Made by a program: the position numbers and the translations under genes | The notes under the pieces: model-generated | What the model was told of the DNA's origin: nothing | Database searches by the model: none | Seen by the model: only the letters and a program-made list of their open reading frames with translations | Origin: Salinirubellus salinus | Lineage (GTDB): Archaea; Halobacteriota; Halobacteria; Halobacteriales; Haloarculaceae | Assembly (NCBI RefSeq): GCF_025231485.1 | Contig: NZ_CP104003.1 | Location: 3,673,960-3,737,959 of the forward strand | Reading direction: 5' to 3' | Length of the DNA stretch: 64,000 nt | Part shown: one piece after another, positions 15,733 to 24,622 of the stretch | How positions within the stretch are numbered: the first letter of the stretch is position 1 | Layout: the number at the start of each line of letters is the position of its first letter

Positions 15733-17060
15733 CCGACGGCCGCCGGCTGGTCGTCGTCTCGCAGCACTTCCCTCCGGACAACAGCGGCCACGCCTCCCGC
15801 GTCGGCGACACGACGACGTATCTGGCCGAGGCTGGCTGGGACGTGGAGGTACTGGCACCGCCGCCGAGTTTCCCACACGGCGAGCACGAGCGCCGCTGGT
15901 ACCGGACCGAACGCGACAGCCACGGCGACGTCGGCGTCCGACGGCTCTGGGCGTGGCAACCGGCCGAGGCCGACCCGTCGACGCTGTCGCGGCTGGCCTA
16001 CTACCTCACGTTCGCCGTCCACGCGGCGCTCTGGCTCGCGCTCAACTTCCGCCGGTACGACGTGGTGCTGACGACCGACCCGCCCATCTTCACCGGGCTG
16101 GCGGGGTTCGTCCCCTCGTGGTTCGGCCGCAAGTGGGTCGTCGAGGTGCGCGACCTCTGGATCGACGCCTCCGTCTCGCTGGGGTTCCTCCGCGAGGGGA
16201 GCGTCTTCGAGCGGCTGAGCCGCGCCTTCCAGCGGGCGACGCTCCACCGCGCCGACCTCGTCGGGGTGACGACCGAGACGCTCGGTGAACGGCTGGCCGA
16301 GACGTACGGCGAGGGACTGGCGGCGAAGACCCGCGTCGTCCCGAACGGTGCCGACGTCGCCCGCCTCGGGACGCCGACCGAGCCGCGCCCCCACGACGAC
16401 GGCTCGCGGCCGACCCTCGTCTACGTCGGCAACATCGGCCACGCGCAGGACCTCGAGTCGTGCATCAGGGCGATGGCCCACCTCGAACACGACGCCGTCC
16501 TGCGGCTGGTCGGCGGCGGCGACGCGGTCCCGCACCTCCGCGAGGTGGTCGCCGAGACGGGGCTCGAGGACCGCGTGGAGTTCGTCGGGCAGGTCCCCCG
16601 CGAGGCGGTGCCGGACATCGTCCGGTCGGCGGACGTGGGGCTGGCCCCGCTCGTGAAGGACGAGGGACTCGCCTACGCGATGCCGACGAAGGTGTACGAG
16701 TACCTCGGTTGCGCCCGGCCGGCCGTCGTCACCGGCTGTGGCGAACTCGAGCGGTTCGTCGAGGCCTCGGGCGGGGGCCTGCTGGCCGAGAACACCCCAG
16801 AGGACATCGCGCGGGCCGTCGACGAACTGCTCGGTGACCACGAACGCCGGGTCCGGATGGGTCGCGAGGGGTACGCGTACGTCTGGGAGCACTACGACCG
16901 GCGCAACATCGCGCTGAACTTCGACCGCCACCTCTCGGCGCTCGTCGGGGTGGAGCCCTCCGCACCCGTCTCCGAGCGGTCGGCCCCGGAGGTACTGCCG
17001 GCGGCGACGGCCGACGAGACGGCGACCGAGAGCACGGCGTCGGAACTCCGGGCTCGATGA
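15729..17060 (+). CDS. Family-4 glycosyltransferase (WbuB-like)
   Basis: 443 residues in the GT-B fold. The N-terminal acceptor domain begins VVVSQHFPPDNSGHASRVGD (the HFPPD/GxA pattern of WbuB/WcaI-type GT4 enzymes) and contains DVVLTTDPPIF and VVEVRDLW. The C-terminal donor domain has LVYVGNIGHAQDLES, VGGGDAVPHLREVV, DVGLAPLVKDEGLAYAMPTKVYEYLGC (the E-x7-E-type nucleotide-sugar region). It probably adds a sugar to a lipid-linked or exopolysaccharide chain. Its stop overlaps the start of a second mini-ORF (ATGA), which in turn overlaps the heparinase-like gene, so the three are likely one translationally coupled unit. Confidence 0.92.
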   Translation: MTDGRRLVVVSQHFPPDNSGHASRVGDTTTYLAEAGWDVEVLAPPPSFPHGEHERRWYRTERDSHGDVGVRRLWAWQPAEADPSTLSRLAYYLTFAVHAALWLALNFRRYDVVLTTDPPIFTGLAGFVPSWFGRKWVVEVRDLWIDASVSLGFLREGSVFERLSRAFQRATLHRADLVGVTTETLGERLAETYGEGLAAKTRVVPNGADVARLGTPTEPRPHDDGSRPTLVYVGNIGHAQDLESCIRAMAHLEHDAVLRLVGGGDAVPHLREVVAETGLEDRVEFVGQVPREAVPDIVRSADVGLAPLVKDEGLAYAMPTKVYEYLGCARPAVVTGCGELERFVEASGGGLLAENTPEDIARAVDELLGDHERRVRMGREGYAYVWEHYDRRNIALNFDRHLSALVGVEPSAPVSERSAPEVLPAATADETATESTASELRAR

Positions 17061-17131
17061 GTCGCCAGTCACCCTCGCACGCCCGGAACGGCTATCCGCG
17101 TCGCTCGTGTCGACACGCGGTAGTGAGATGA
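17057..17131 (+). CDS. Possible 24-codon linking mini-ORF between GT4 and heparinase-like gene
   Basis: ATG AGT CGC ... GTG AGA TGA encodes MSRQSPSHARNGYPRRSCRH followed by AVVR. It overlaps the GT4 stop by ATGA (17057-17060) and overlaps the next gene's start by ATGA (17128-17131), so it bridges the 67-nt gap exactly. The product is very basic and Arg-rich, unlike the acidic proteome. That argues for a coupling device and against a functional protein. It could also be chance in GC-rich DNA. Confidence 0.3.
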   Translation: MSRQSPSHARNGYPRRSCRHAVVR

Positions 17132-19086
17132 CCGACGACGCACGCCTCTCGGGGCTCGTCGACCCGGCGAAACTCCCCCTGCTCTACCACACGGCCCGGA
17201 ACATGCACGTCCGGCAGTTGACCGGGGTCGCCGAGCGCAAGCTCAGACACGCCGTCGTCCCGCGCCTCCCCGTGGACTTCGACGCCCGCTACGAGCGGCA
17301 GGTGCCGGCCGAGACGACGGCGACGCCGGCGCCGCTCGCGGCGAACACGGCCACGCTCCGTGCGGCGCTCCCCGACTCGCTCCGCGCGACGTACCGCGAG
17401 CGGGCGACCGAGGTGGCCGCTGGCGCGGTGACGTTCGCCGGGCACACGGTCCAGGTCGAGGACGACGCGGGGGGCGTCGACTGGTTCGGCTCCGGCGTGA
17501 CCGAGCCACCGGCGCTCTACGCGCTGAAACTCAGGGGCTTCGAGTTCCTCCGGTACCTGTACCTCGGTCACGACGCCCCCGACGAGTGCCCCGACGCCGT
17601 CGAGGCGGCCCGGCGCTGGACCGAGTCGTGGGCCGAGAGCGAGGCCACCCGCGTCGGCGAACCGGGCTACCTCCGGGGAGCGTGGACACCCCACTCGGTG
17701 TCGTTGCGTCTGCTGAACTGGGCGCGGTTCTACGCGTGGGCCGACCTCGAGACGCACGACCGGGAGTTCGCGGCGCTCGTCCGCCACCAGCTGTGGAAGA
17801 ACGCCCGCGTGCTCGAGAACCACGTCGAGTACGACCTCGGGGGGAACCACCTGATAGAGAACGGCGCCGGCCTCGCCGTGGCAGGCGCGTTCCTCGACGA
17901 CGACGACCTGTGGGACCACGGGGTCCGCGTGCTCGTCGACGCCGCCGACCAGTTCCTCGCGGACGGCGGCCACTTCGAACTGAGTCCGATGTACCACGTC
18001 CTGACGCTGACGCGGTACCTCACCGTCCTCGACCTGTGTCGCGAGACGGGCCGCGAGGTCACCGGTGCGGTCCGGCGCGTCGCCACCGAGGGGACCCGCT
18101 TCCTCGCGGCCGTCGCCGGCCCGGACGGCCGCATCCCGCTGCTGAACGACTCGGTGTACGGGGAGGCGCTGCCGGCCGACGCCTGCCGCCGGTACGCCGA
18201 GGCGGTCGGCGTCGACCCGGACGTGGTCGCCGGCCGCGAGAGCGACCCCGCCGCGCTGGAGCCGTCGGGGCTCTACTGGCTCGGCTCGGACGAGGACCGC
18301 CTGCTGTTCGACGGGGGTCCCGTCGGCCCGCCGCACCTCCCCGCCCACTCGCACGACGACCTCCTCGCCGTGTCGCTCTGGGTCGACGGCCGGCCCGTCC
18401 TCACCGACACCGGGACGAAGTCGTACGTCGCGGGGCCGGCCCGGCAGCACGCCCGGAGCGTCGCGGCGCACAACACCGTCCAGTACGGCGACGTCGAACC
18501 CATCCCGGTCGGGGGGTCGTTCCTGATGGGCCGACGGGTCACGCCGACGGTCCGGGCGGGGGGTGACGAGGGTGTGGACTGGGTCGAGGGGACCTACCGG
18601 CGCGAAGGGGACGCTGGCGAGGGCTACCGGCACCGCCGGCGGGTGTTCTGCGGCGGCGAGTCCGACGCGTCGTGGTGGCTCGTCTGGGACCGCGTGACCG
18701 CCGAGGCGGCCCGGCCGGTCCGGAGTCGCCTCCACGTCGCGCCCGGTCTCGAGGTCTCGGCCGACACGGCCGGAGACGCACCCGAGGGGGCGCTGGTGGT
18801 CCGCCCGGTGGACGCGGCCGCGGACACGGCGCTGGCACACCTCGTCCCGGTCGGGGCCGAGGACGTACACGTCGGGTGGAGCCCCTCCTACCCCGCGTTC
18901 GGCCGGGAGCGCGAGCGGCCGTCGGTCACGCTCCGGGCCGACGGGCGGGACGTCTCGATGGGCGTCCTCGTCTCGACGCGGCCGCTCCACTCGGTCGGCG
19001 TCGGCCGCGAGCGGGGGACGGCGAGCGAACTCCGCGTGGACGGGTCGGTCACCCGACTCCCGCGGGTGGGGCCGGCCGGCGAGTGA
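17128..19086 (+). CDS. Heparinase II/III-like polysaccharide lyase
   Basis: 652 residues from ATG 17128; an in-frame GTG at 17107 is the alternative. The N-terminal alpha/alpha-toroid (residues about 100-330) includes YDLGGNHLIENGAGLAVAGAF and HFELSPMYHVLTLTRYL, the Asn-His and Tyr-His motifs that hold the catalytic residues in heparinase II/III (PL12/PL21-type) lyases. A beta-sandwich follows with HSHDDLLAVSLWVDGRPVL and DTGTKSYVAG (His and Asp of the family's metal site). No signal peptide is seen, so it may act on a cytoplasmic intermediate or be exported by another route. In bacterial and archaeal exopolysaccharide clusters such genes accompany glycosyltransferases and may trim chains. 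Confidence 0.87.
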   Translation: MTDDARLSGLVDPAKLPLLYHTARNMHVRQLTGVAERKLRHAVVPRLPVDFDARYERQVPAETTATPAPLAANTATLRAALPDSLRATYRERATEVAAGAVTFAGHTVQVEDDAGGVDWFGSGVTEPPALYALKLRGFEFLRYLYLGHDAPDECPDAVEAARRWTESWAESEATRVGEPGYLRGAWTPHSVSLRLLNWARFYAWADLETHDREFAALVRHQLWKNARVLENHVEYDLGGNHLIENGAGLAVAGAFLDDDDLWDHGVRVLVDAADQFLADGGHFELSPMYHVLTLTRYLTVLDLCRETGREVTGAVRRVATEGTRFLAAVAGPDGRIPLLNDSVYGEALPADACRRYAEAVGVDPDVVAGRESDPAALEPSGLYWLGSDEDRLLFDGGPVGPPHLPAHSHDDLLAVSLWVDGRPVLTDTGTKSYVAGPARQHARSVAAHNTVQYGDVEPIPVGGSFLMGRRVTPTVRAGGDEGVDWVEGTYRREGDAGEGYRHRRRVFCGGESDASWWLVWDRVTAEAARPVRSRLHVAPGLEVSADTAGDAPEGALVVRPVDAAADTALAHLVPVGAEDVHVGWSPSYPAFGRERERPSVTLRADGRDVSMGVLVSTRPLHSVGVGRERGTASELRVDGSVTRLPRVGPAGE

Positions 19087-19152
19087 GTCCGGATTACCGA
19101 GCACACAGTCACCTGAAGTTTCAAGACCGTCTCTCCCCGAGTGCCACTAGAC

Positions 19153-21198
19153 ATGGGGGGCCACGAACCGGACGTAGGGCCACGTTCGTGGCCGGCGGGC
19201 CCCCTCGACGAGCGACGGGCGTGGTGGGAACTCGACGTGGAGGCGTCGTCGCTCGAACTCCAGCAGGACACGAGTGCACCGACGCTGCTCGGCTACGACG
19301 TCGGCCGGTTCGACGCCGACAGTCCGTACCTCGAGCTGGTCCACCCCGACGACCGGACGCTCGTCGAGGAGGCCATCGCCGCGCACATCCGGGGGGAACG
19401 CGAGAACTACGAGGCACGCTACCGGGTCCGGGCCGCCGACGGAGAGTACCGACACGTCCACGCGGTCGGCCGGGCGACCGGCTGGGACGCTGACGGCCGG
19501 GTGACCCGCGTGGCCGGCGTCCTCACGGACGTGACACCGCGGGTCGAGCACGAGCGGAAACTGGAGTTGCTCCGCGAGCGCTCGCAGAGGCTGATGCGGA
19601 CGCGGTCGCGGGAGGAGGCGGCGAAGGTGGCCGTCGACACCGCCGACGAGGTCATCGGCGCGCCGCTGAGCAGCGTCCACCTGCGGTCGGCGTCCGGCGA
19701 CCGACTGGCTGCGACGGCCGTCGTCGACGCCGTCGACGAGATATTCGGCGAACCTCCCGTCTACGAGCGCGACGCCCCGTCGGGGAGCCGGAGCCGGGTC
19801 GTCTGGGACGTCTTCGAGTCCGGCGACCCGCTGTTCCTCCCGGACGTCTCGGCCCACGAGCCGCTGGAGGAGGGCACGCCCGCCGGCTGTGTCCTCATCC
19901 ACCCGCTCGGTGACCACGGGGTGTTCATCGTCTCCGCGCCGGAGCCCGATGCGTTCGACGAGACCGAGCGGACGCTCGTGGACCTGCTGGCCTCCTCGCT
20001 CACGACGTCGCTCGACCGGGCGGAACGCGAGGAGCGGCTCCGCGACCGCGAGCGGCGCCTCGAACGCCTCCACGAGGCCACGCGCGACCTGATACGCGCG
20101 GAGTCGAGCGACGCCGTCGCCGAGCGGGTGGCGATGGCGGCCCGCGACGTCATCGGGTTCGAGATCGCGATGGTCCGGTTCTACGACGAGTCGGCGGGCG
20201 GCCTGGTCCCCGTCGCGGGCACGGCGTCGGTCGCGGAGCTACTCCCGGAGCGGCCGGTGTTCACCCCCGAGAGCGGGAGCCTCAACTGGGAGGCCTACGA
20301 GAGCGGTGAGACGCGGGTCCACGACGACATCAGCGACCTCGACGTCGCCGTGGACTCGGAGACGGGCATCCGGAGTCTCGTCATCGTCCCGCTCGGAGAG
20401 TACGGGACGCTCGCGGCGGCCGACCCGGCCCCGGCGGCGTTCGACGAGACCGACCTGTTCCTCGCACGGATCCTCGCCACGTCGGGCGAGGCGGCGCTCG
20501 AGGCGGCCGAGCGAGCGGGTGAACTCCGCGCCCGACGCGACGAACTGGAGCGACAGAACGAGCGTCTGGACGAGTTCGCGAGCGTCGTCAGCCACGACCT
20601 GCGCAACCCGCTGTCCGTGCTGAAGGGGTCGCTCGAGATCGCCGCCGAGACGGGGGGGCAGGCTCACGTCGACCGGGCGCTGGACGCCGTCGGCCGGATG
20701 GAGGGCCTCATCGACGACCTGCTGACGCTCTCGCGGGCGGGCGAGAGCGTCGACGAGCGCGAACGCGTCGCCCTCGCGCCGCTCGTCGAGCGCTCCATCG
20801 AGTCGGTCCCCGGCCCGCTGACGGCCGACGTGACCGTCGACGAGGACCGCGTGTTGCTGGCCGACACCGGCCGGCTCGGGCAGTTGCTGGAGAACCTCCT
20901 CCGCAACGCCGCGGAGCACGGCTCGACGAACGCTGCCGGCGCCGACCCCGTCCGGGTCACGGTCGGTCTCCTGCCCGGCGGCGACGGGTTCTACGTCGCC
21001 GACGACGGTCCCGGTATCCAGCCCCGCGAGCGAGACCTCGTGTTCGAACACGGCTACTCGACGACCGACGGCGGGACCGGGTTCGGCCTCCACATCGTCC
21101 AGCGCATCGCCGAGGCCCACGGCTGGACCGTCTCGGTCACCGAGAGCGAGCCCGGGGGCGCCCGCTTCGAGGTGCGTGGCGTCGACTCGCTGGAGTGA
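19153..21198 (+). CDS. Sensor histidine kinase (PAS-GAF-GAF-HisKA-HATPase)
   Basis: 681 residues from ATG 19153 (GTG 19141 is an alternative). Order: an N-terminal PAS-like fold (PYLELVHPDDRTLVEEAI to VTRVAGVLTDVTPRVEHE), two GAF domains at about 150-275 and 295-450, a coiled segment, HisKA with FASVVSHDLRNPL (phospho-His about residue 481), and HATPase with LLENLLRNAAEHG (N box), VADDGPGIQ (G1) and GGTGFGLHIVQRI (G2). No membrane segment, so it senses a cytoplasmic or diffusible signal such as redox, light or a small ligand through PAS/GAF. No response regulator is adjacent. The gene stands alone after the heparinase-like gene. Confidence 0.93.
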   Translation: MGGHEPDVGPRSWPAGPLDERRAWWELDVEASSLELQQDTSAPTLLGYDVGRFDADSPYLELVHPDDRTLVEEAIAAHIRGERENYEARYRVRAADGEYRHVHAVGRATGWDADGRVTRVAGVLTDVTPRVEHERKLELLRERSQRLMRTRSREEAAKVAVDTADEVIGAPLSSVHLRSASGDRLAATAVVDAVDEIFGEPPVYERDAPSGSRSRVVWDVFESGDPLFLPDVSAHEPLEEGTPAGCVLIHPLGDHGVFIVSAPEPDAFDETERTLVDLLASSLTTSLDRAEREERLRDRERRLERLHEATRDLIRAESSDAVAERVAMAARDVIGFEIAMVRFYDESAGGLVPVAGTASVAELLPERPVFTPESGSLNWEAYESGETRVHDDISDLDVAVDSETGIRSLVIVPLGEYGTLAAADPAPAAFDETDLFLARILATSGEAALEAAERAGELRARRDELERQNERLDEFASVVSHDLRNPLSVLKGSLEIAAETGGQAHVDRALDAVGRMEGLIDDLLTLSRAGESVDERERVALAPLVERSIESVPGPLTADVTVDEDRVLLADTGRLGQLLENLLRNAAEHGSTNAAGADPVRVTVGLLPGGDGFYVADDGPGIQPRERDLVFEHGYSTTDGGTGFGLHIVQRIAEAHGWTVSVTESEPGGARFEVRGVDSLE

Positions 21199-21225
21199 CG
21201 TGACGACGCGACCGTCGACTCGGGT

Positions 21226-22179
21226 TCAGAACGCCGCGTCGGGGTCCCCGCCCTCCAGCATCGCCATCGTCACCGCGTGGAACCCCTCGGCGTCGGCCGC
21301 CTCTATCACCGTCGTCCGCGCGCGGCCGTCGGTCACCCCCTCCACGTCCACGCTCGTGTAGCCACGGGTGAGCCCCTCGCGTTCGTCCACGTCGACGTGG
21401 TAGGTGCCGGTCGCCTCGCGGAGTTCGGGGTACGCGAGCAGGGCGGCCGCCAGCGAGTCGGGCTGAGTGACCCCCTCGAGCCCCTGCTGGTCGCGGGTGA
21501 ACTCGAGCACGGACTCGCTCATCGTCGTGAAGAACTCGGCGAGGTCGGTGTCCACCGTCGCGACCCGCTCGACCGTCTCGTGGTCCAGTACCGAGGCCTC
21601 CAGACACAGCCCCCAGTCGACGAGCGTCAGGTCGAACGCGTCGAACACGCGTTTCGCGGCGTCCGGGTCGACCCAGATGTTGTACTCCGCAGCGGGCGTG
21701 ACGTTCCCACGGCAGTTCACGGCGCCACCCATCACCCACACCTCGTCGACGAGGTCGGGGAGGTCCGGTTCGCGGGCGTGCGCCAGCGCGAGGTTCGTCA
21801 GGGGGCCGATACAGAGCAGGGTGAGTTCGCCGGGGGACGCCCGACAGCGCCGCGCTATCTCGTCCGGCCCGAAGCCGTCGGCGCTCTCGATACCGGTGTC
21901 GGGGAACAGCTCGCCGCCGAGGCCGCCCTCGCCGTGGACGTAGGTGGCGTACTCCCACTCCTTGAGCAGGGGTTCGCGGGCGCCCTCGTAGACGGGGACG
22001 TCCTCGCTGTCGGCCAGCGACAGGGTGTACTTCGCGTTCTCTACCTCGTACTCGAACGGGACGTTCCCGGCGACGACGGTGACGGCCTCGACGTCGAGGC
22101 GGTCGGTGAGGCAGGCCAGCAGGAGGGCCTGCGTGTCGTCGCCCGCTGTGTCGGTGTCGACGATGACGCGACGGGTCAT
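21226..22179 (-). CDS. Inosine-uridine nucleoside hydrolase family protein
   Basis: 317 residues. N-terminal VIVDTDTAGDDTQALLLA carries the DTDxxxDD calcium-binding cluster of nucleoside N-ribohydrolases. LLCIGPLTNLALAH, VWVMGGAVNCRGNVTPAAEYNIWVDPDAAKRVF (with the conserved N and D that contact ribose) and the distal TTVIEAADAEGF complete the fold. It should hydrolyse nucleosides into ribose plus base in the cytoplasm. The divergent neighbour is a ribokinase-type sugar kinase, so together they could recycle nucleoside ribose. The two start codons are about 100 nt apart. Confidence 0.93.
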   Translation of the reverse strand: MTRRVIVDTDTAGDDTQALLLACLTDRLDVEAVTVVAGNVPFEYEVENAKYTLSLADSEDVPVYEGAREPLLKEWEYATYVHGEGGLGGELFPDTGIESADGFGPDEIARRCRASPGELTLLCIGPLTNLALAHAREPDLPDLVDEVWVMGGAVNCRGNVTPAAEYNIWVDPDAAKRVFDAFDLTLVDWGLCLEASVLDHETVERVATVDTDLAEFFTTMSESVLEFTRDQQGLEGVTQPDSLAAALLAYPELREATGTYHVDVDEREGLTRGYTSVDVEGVTDGRARTTVIEAADAEGFHAVTMAMLEGGDPDAAF

Positions 22180-22278
22180 ACCGGGGGGTCGGTGGGGGCG
22201 GGGTAAGCCGTTCGGGTCGCGGCTGGCGCGGCGAGCGACAACGGAGGGTTCAGGGCGTGGGGTCTCGAAGCCCGGGCG

Positions 22279-23241
22279 ATGACCGAACCGCGGGTCGCCA
22301 GTTTCGGGAGCGTGAACGTCGACCGGGTGTGCCGGGTCGACGAGGAGACGCTCGCGGCGCTCGCGGCGCGTTACGACTGGTTCCCGGCGGCCGGGGAGAC
22401 GCGACCCGTCGACGCGGTGCCGGCCGCCCTCGACGCCCACGTCACGCGCACCCTGCTCGGGGGGAAGGGGGCCAACCAGGCCGTGGCCGCGGCCCGTGCC
22501 GAGACCGACGCGGTGTTCTACGGCAAGGTCGGCGACGGAGACGCGACGGACCCGCGCGCGGAACTGGCCGACCGGGGGGTGGGGACGGCCGCCGTCGAGG
22601 CCGTCGACGGGCCGACCGGGACTGCCTACGTGTTCGTCGGGCCCGACGGCGAGAACCACATCGCACTCCTCGAGGGCGCGAACGGGACCGTCGACGCGGG
22701 CTACGCCCACGCGGCCGTGCCGGAGGTACGCGAGGCGGACGTGCTCCTCCTGCAGAACGAGGTGCCGCTCGCGGCCACCGAGGCGCTCCTGCTCGCGCTG
22801 ACGGGCCAGCATGACCGACCGACCGTGGTCGTCGACCCGGCACCGGCCGAGGGCGCCGCGGCGCTGCTCGACTACGCCTGCGTGGACGTGGTCACGCCGA
22901 ACGAGGCCGAGGCGGCCGCACTCGCCGACGAACTCGCGGCGTTCGACGGCGTCGTCTGCTACAAGCACGGCCCGGCCCCCGTCGAGGTGGTCGCCCCCGG
23001 AGACGAGCGGTTCACCGTCGCGCCACCGCCCGCCGACCCGGTGGACACGACGGGGGCCGGCGACGTGTTCGCGGGCTACCTCGGGGCCGAACTCGCCCGC
23101 GGCACCGACCTCCACGGGGCTGTCGAACTGGCCTGCGTCGCGGCCGCCTGCTCCGTCGAGCGCGAGGGCGTCCAGCGGGCGGTACCGGCCCGCGAGGCGG
23201 TGGTGGCCCGGCACCGCGAGACGGCTGGCGACCGGGGGTAG
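22279..23241 (+). CDS. PfkB-family carbohydrate kinase (ribokinase-like)
   Basis: 320 residues. The first PfkB signature is TLLGGKGANQAVAAARA (about 58-73). The second, with the anion hole and catalytic base, is VDTTGAGDVFAGYLGAE (about 255-271). SFGSVNVDRV at the N-terminus supplies the substrate-binding Asp typical of ribokinase. VVVDPAPAEGAAALLDYACVDVVTPNEAEAAAL matches ribokinase closely. It probably phosphorylates ribose or a nucleoside, consistent with the divergently transcribed nucleoside hydrolase. A GHGPAP-like stretch occurs as YKHGPAPVEVV, where ribokinases commonly have GxxG, so the exact substrate is uncertain. Confidence 0.92.
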   Translation: MTEPRVASFGSVNVDRVCRVDEETLAALAARYDWFPAAGETRPVDAVPAALDAHVTRTLLGGKGANQAVAAARAETDAVFYGKVGDGDATDPRAELADRGVGTAAVEAVDGPTGTAYVFVGPDGENHIALLEGANGTVDAGYAHAAVPEVREADVLLLQNEVPLAATEALLLALTGQHDRPTVVVDPAPAEGAAALLDYACVDVVTPNEAEAAALADELAAFDGVVCYKHGPAPVEVVAPGDERFTVAPPPADPVDTTGAGDVFAGYLGAELARGTDLHGAVELACVAAACSVEREGVQRAVPAREAVVARHRETAGDRG

Positions 23242-23317
23242 ACTGCTCGCCCGTCGTCCGTGACCCGCCGGGTGGACCCGGCCGACCGTGGTGGCGCTTC
23301 CCGCTGGCCGTCGAGGG

Positions 23318-23731
23318 CTACGACCCGTCCTCGCCGTCGTACTCGTACTCTCGCAGCGTCTCGACCGAGAGCGAGTCGAGGACGGCCTCGCTCGTCGCCT
23401 CGAGGACCACCGGGGGCGCGACCCCCGCCCCGCGGGCCTCCTCCCAGCGGGGGAGACAGAGACACCAGCGGTCGCCCGCCTCGAGGCCGGGGAACTCGAG
23501 TTCCGGACGCGGCGTCACGAGGTCGTTCCCCCGGGCCTTCGAGAACTGCAGGAACTCGTCGGTGAGGACGGCACAGACCTCGTGACGGCCGGGGTCACGT
23601 CGGAGGTGCCGGCAGTGGCCGTCGCGCAGGTAGCCCGTCACGGGGTCGGTGCCGCACGGTTCGAGGGGGCCGCCGAGGACGTTCCGGTCGGCGTCGGTCC
23701 CGTCGGCGTCGGGCGTCTCGCTCACGATCAT
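23318..23731 (-). CDS. DUF2237 family protein
   Basis: 137 residues from ATG 23731 (MIVSETPDADGTD). The conserved block NVLGGPLEPCGTDPVTGYLR and DGHCRHL is diagnostic of DUF2237, with CAVLTDEFLQFSKARGNDL and DRWCLCLPRWEEA following, including the family's WCLC motif. Three or four conserved cysteines suggest metal binding, though no biochemical role is established. It is a single gene, convergent with the kinase and divergent from the small plus-strand protein at 23824. Confidence 0.88.
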   Translation of the reverse strand: MIVSETPDADGTDADRNVLGGPLEPCGTDPVTGYLRDGHCRHLRRDPGRHEVCAVLTDEFLQFSKARGNDLVTPRPELEFPGLEAGDRWCLCLPRWEEARGAGVAPPVVLEATSEAVLDSLSVETLREYEYDGEDGS

Positions 23732-23823
23732 GTGTTCGACCGGCCGACCCAAAGGTGTGCGGGCGACCCGCCCGCGGTGCCGGCACCGAAACCCACGAGA
23801 GGCGCAGGCCCCTCCGTCCACCC

Positions 23824-24183
23824 ATGCAGACGCTCGAACTCCCCTCCGGCGAGACGGTCACTCCCGAGGACGTCTTCATGTACGAGGGGTACCCGTACCG
23901 TTTCCGGCCCGCTGGCGACGGCGAGACGGCGGCGTTCTACCTCACGCCGCTGTACTGGGGTGGCGGGGAGATGGACGTCCCCTTCCCGGACCGCGGGGTC
24001 CTGAAGGGACAGTGGGGCGAGGAGTCACGCGGCGTCCTGACCACGGAGGAGTGGGCCGAGTGGCTCCGGGCGGTGCGCGACGACGACCGGTTCGACGCGG
24101 CGGAACTCGACGCGCTGGCCGAGGAACTCGGCGTCGAGGAACCGGGGCTCGTGACCCGTATCCGTCGTTCGCTGGGGTTCTGA
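23824..24183 (+). CDS. Small acidic hypothetical protein
   Basis: 119 residues, starting MQTLELPSGETVTPEDVFMY. The first half is beta-rich with aromatic residues (YEGYPYRFRPAGD, AAFYLTPLYWGGGEMDVPF), the second half a charged helix region (LTTEEWAEWLRAV, AAELDALAEELGVEE). No membrane segment or signal. I do not recognise the family; conserved small proteins like this are common in Halobacteria. It is 60 nt before the DUF5789-like gene in the same direction, and they could share a transcript. Confidence 0.65.
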   Translation: MQTLELPSGETVTPEDVFMYEGYPYRFRPAGDGETAAFYLTPLYWGGGEMDVPFPDRGVLKGQWGEESRGVLTTEEWAEWLRAVRDDDRFDAAELDALAEELGVEEPGLVTRIRRSLGF

Positions 24184-24243
24184 ACGTTCCCGAACTTTCG
24201 TTAGGATCACCATTGCTATGCCGGCTCGTGTCGTGAGACGGCC

Positions 24244-24501
24244 ATGGAACGACGACTGACGCTCGACCGGTGCCGGCAGGTGTTCGACCTGCTCTCGTAC
24301 CCTATCACCCGGGAGGACGCGGGCCGGGTCCTCGGACACGTCACGCTCCAGTACGCCGACGGCGAGGAGCCGTTCCCGGCCGCCGTCGAACGCACGCCGA
24401 GCGACCGGTTCGAGTCGGCCGACGACCTCGAACTGGAGCTGTTCATGAGCCTGCCCATCGCCGCGGTGGGCGAACCGGGGCAGTCCGAAGGGGACGCCTG
24501 A
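24244..24501 (+). CDS. DUF5789-like small protein
   Basis: 85 residues. The pattern LTLDRCRQVFDLLSYPITRED, GHVTLQYADGEEPF, DLELELFMSLPIAAVGEPGQSEGDA matches the haloarchaeal DUF5789 family as I remember it, with the invariant C-terminal GEPGQSEGE-type tail. The fold looks like a short helical domain; function unknown. A hairpin followed by a T-run lies 46 nt after the stop and probably terminates the transcript. Confidence 0.75.
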   Translation: MERRLTLDRCRQVFDLLSYPITREDAGRVLGHVTLQYADGEEPFPAAVERTPSDRFESADDLELELFMSLPIAAVGEPGQSEGDA

Positions 24502-24546
24502 CCCCGGCGACCGTCAGGCACGGGTGAGCCTCTGGGTCGGGGGAGG

Positions 24547-24576
24547 GCGTCAGACGCCTGCCTGACGCGGCTTTTT
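24547..24576 (+). terminator. Hairpin plus T-tract terminator
   Basis: A perfect 7-bp stem GCGTCAG/CTGACGC (24547-24553 and 24562-24568) is followed after two bases by CTTTTTG. This is the best intrinsic-terminator-like structure in the window. It lies just after the DUF5789-like gene and before the next promoter. Confidence 0.55.
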
Positions 24577-24622
24577 GTAGCAGGACGACCGACCTGACGT
24601 CCTGAAGCGACACCCACGAACC

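Noticed and set aside
19141-19152. GTG 19141 as histidine kinase start
   Set aside because: It adds only four residues (MPLD) without promoter or RBS advantage; ATG 19153 is kept.
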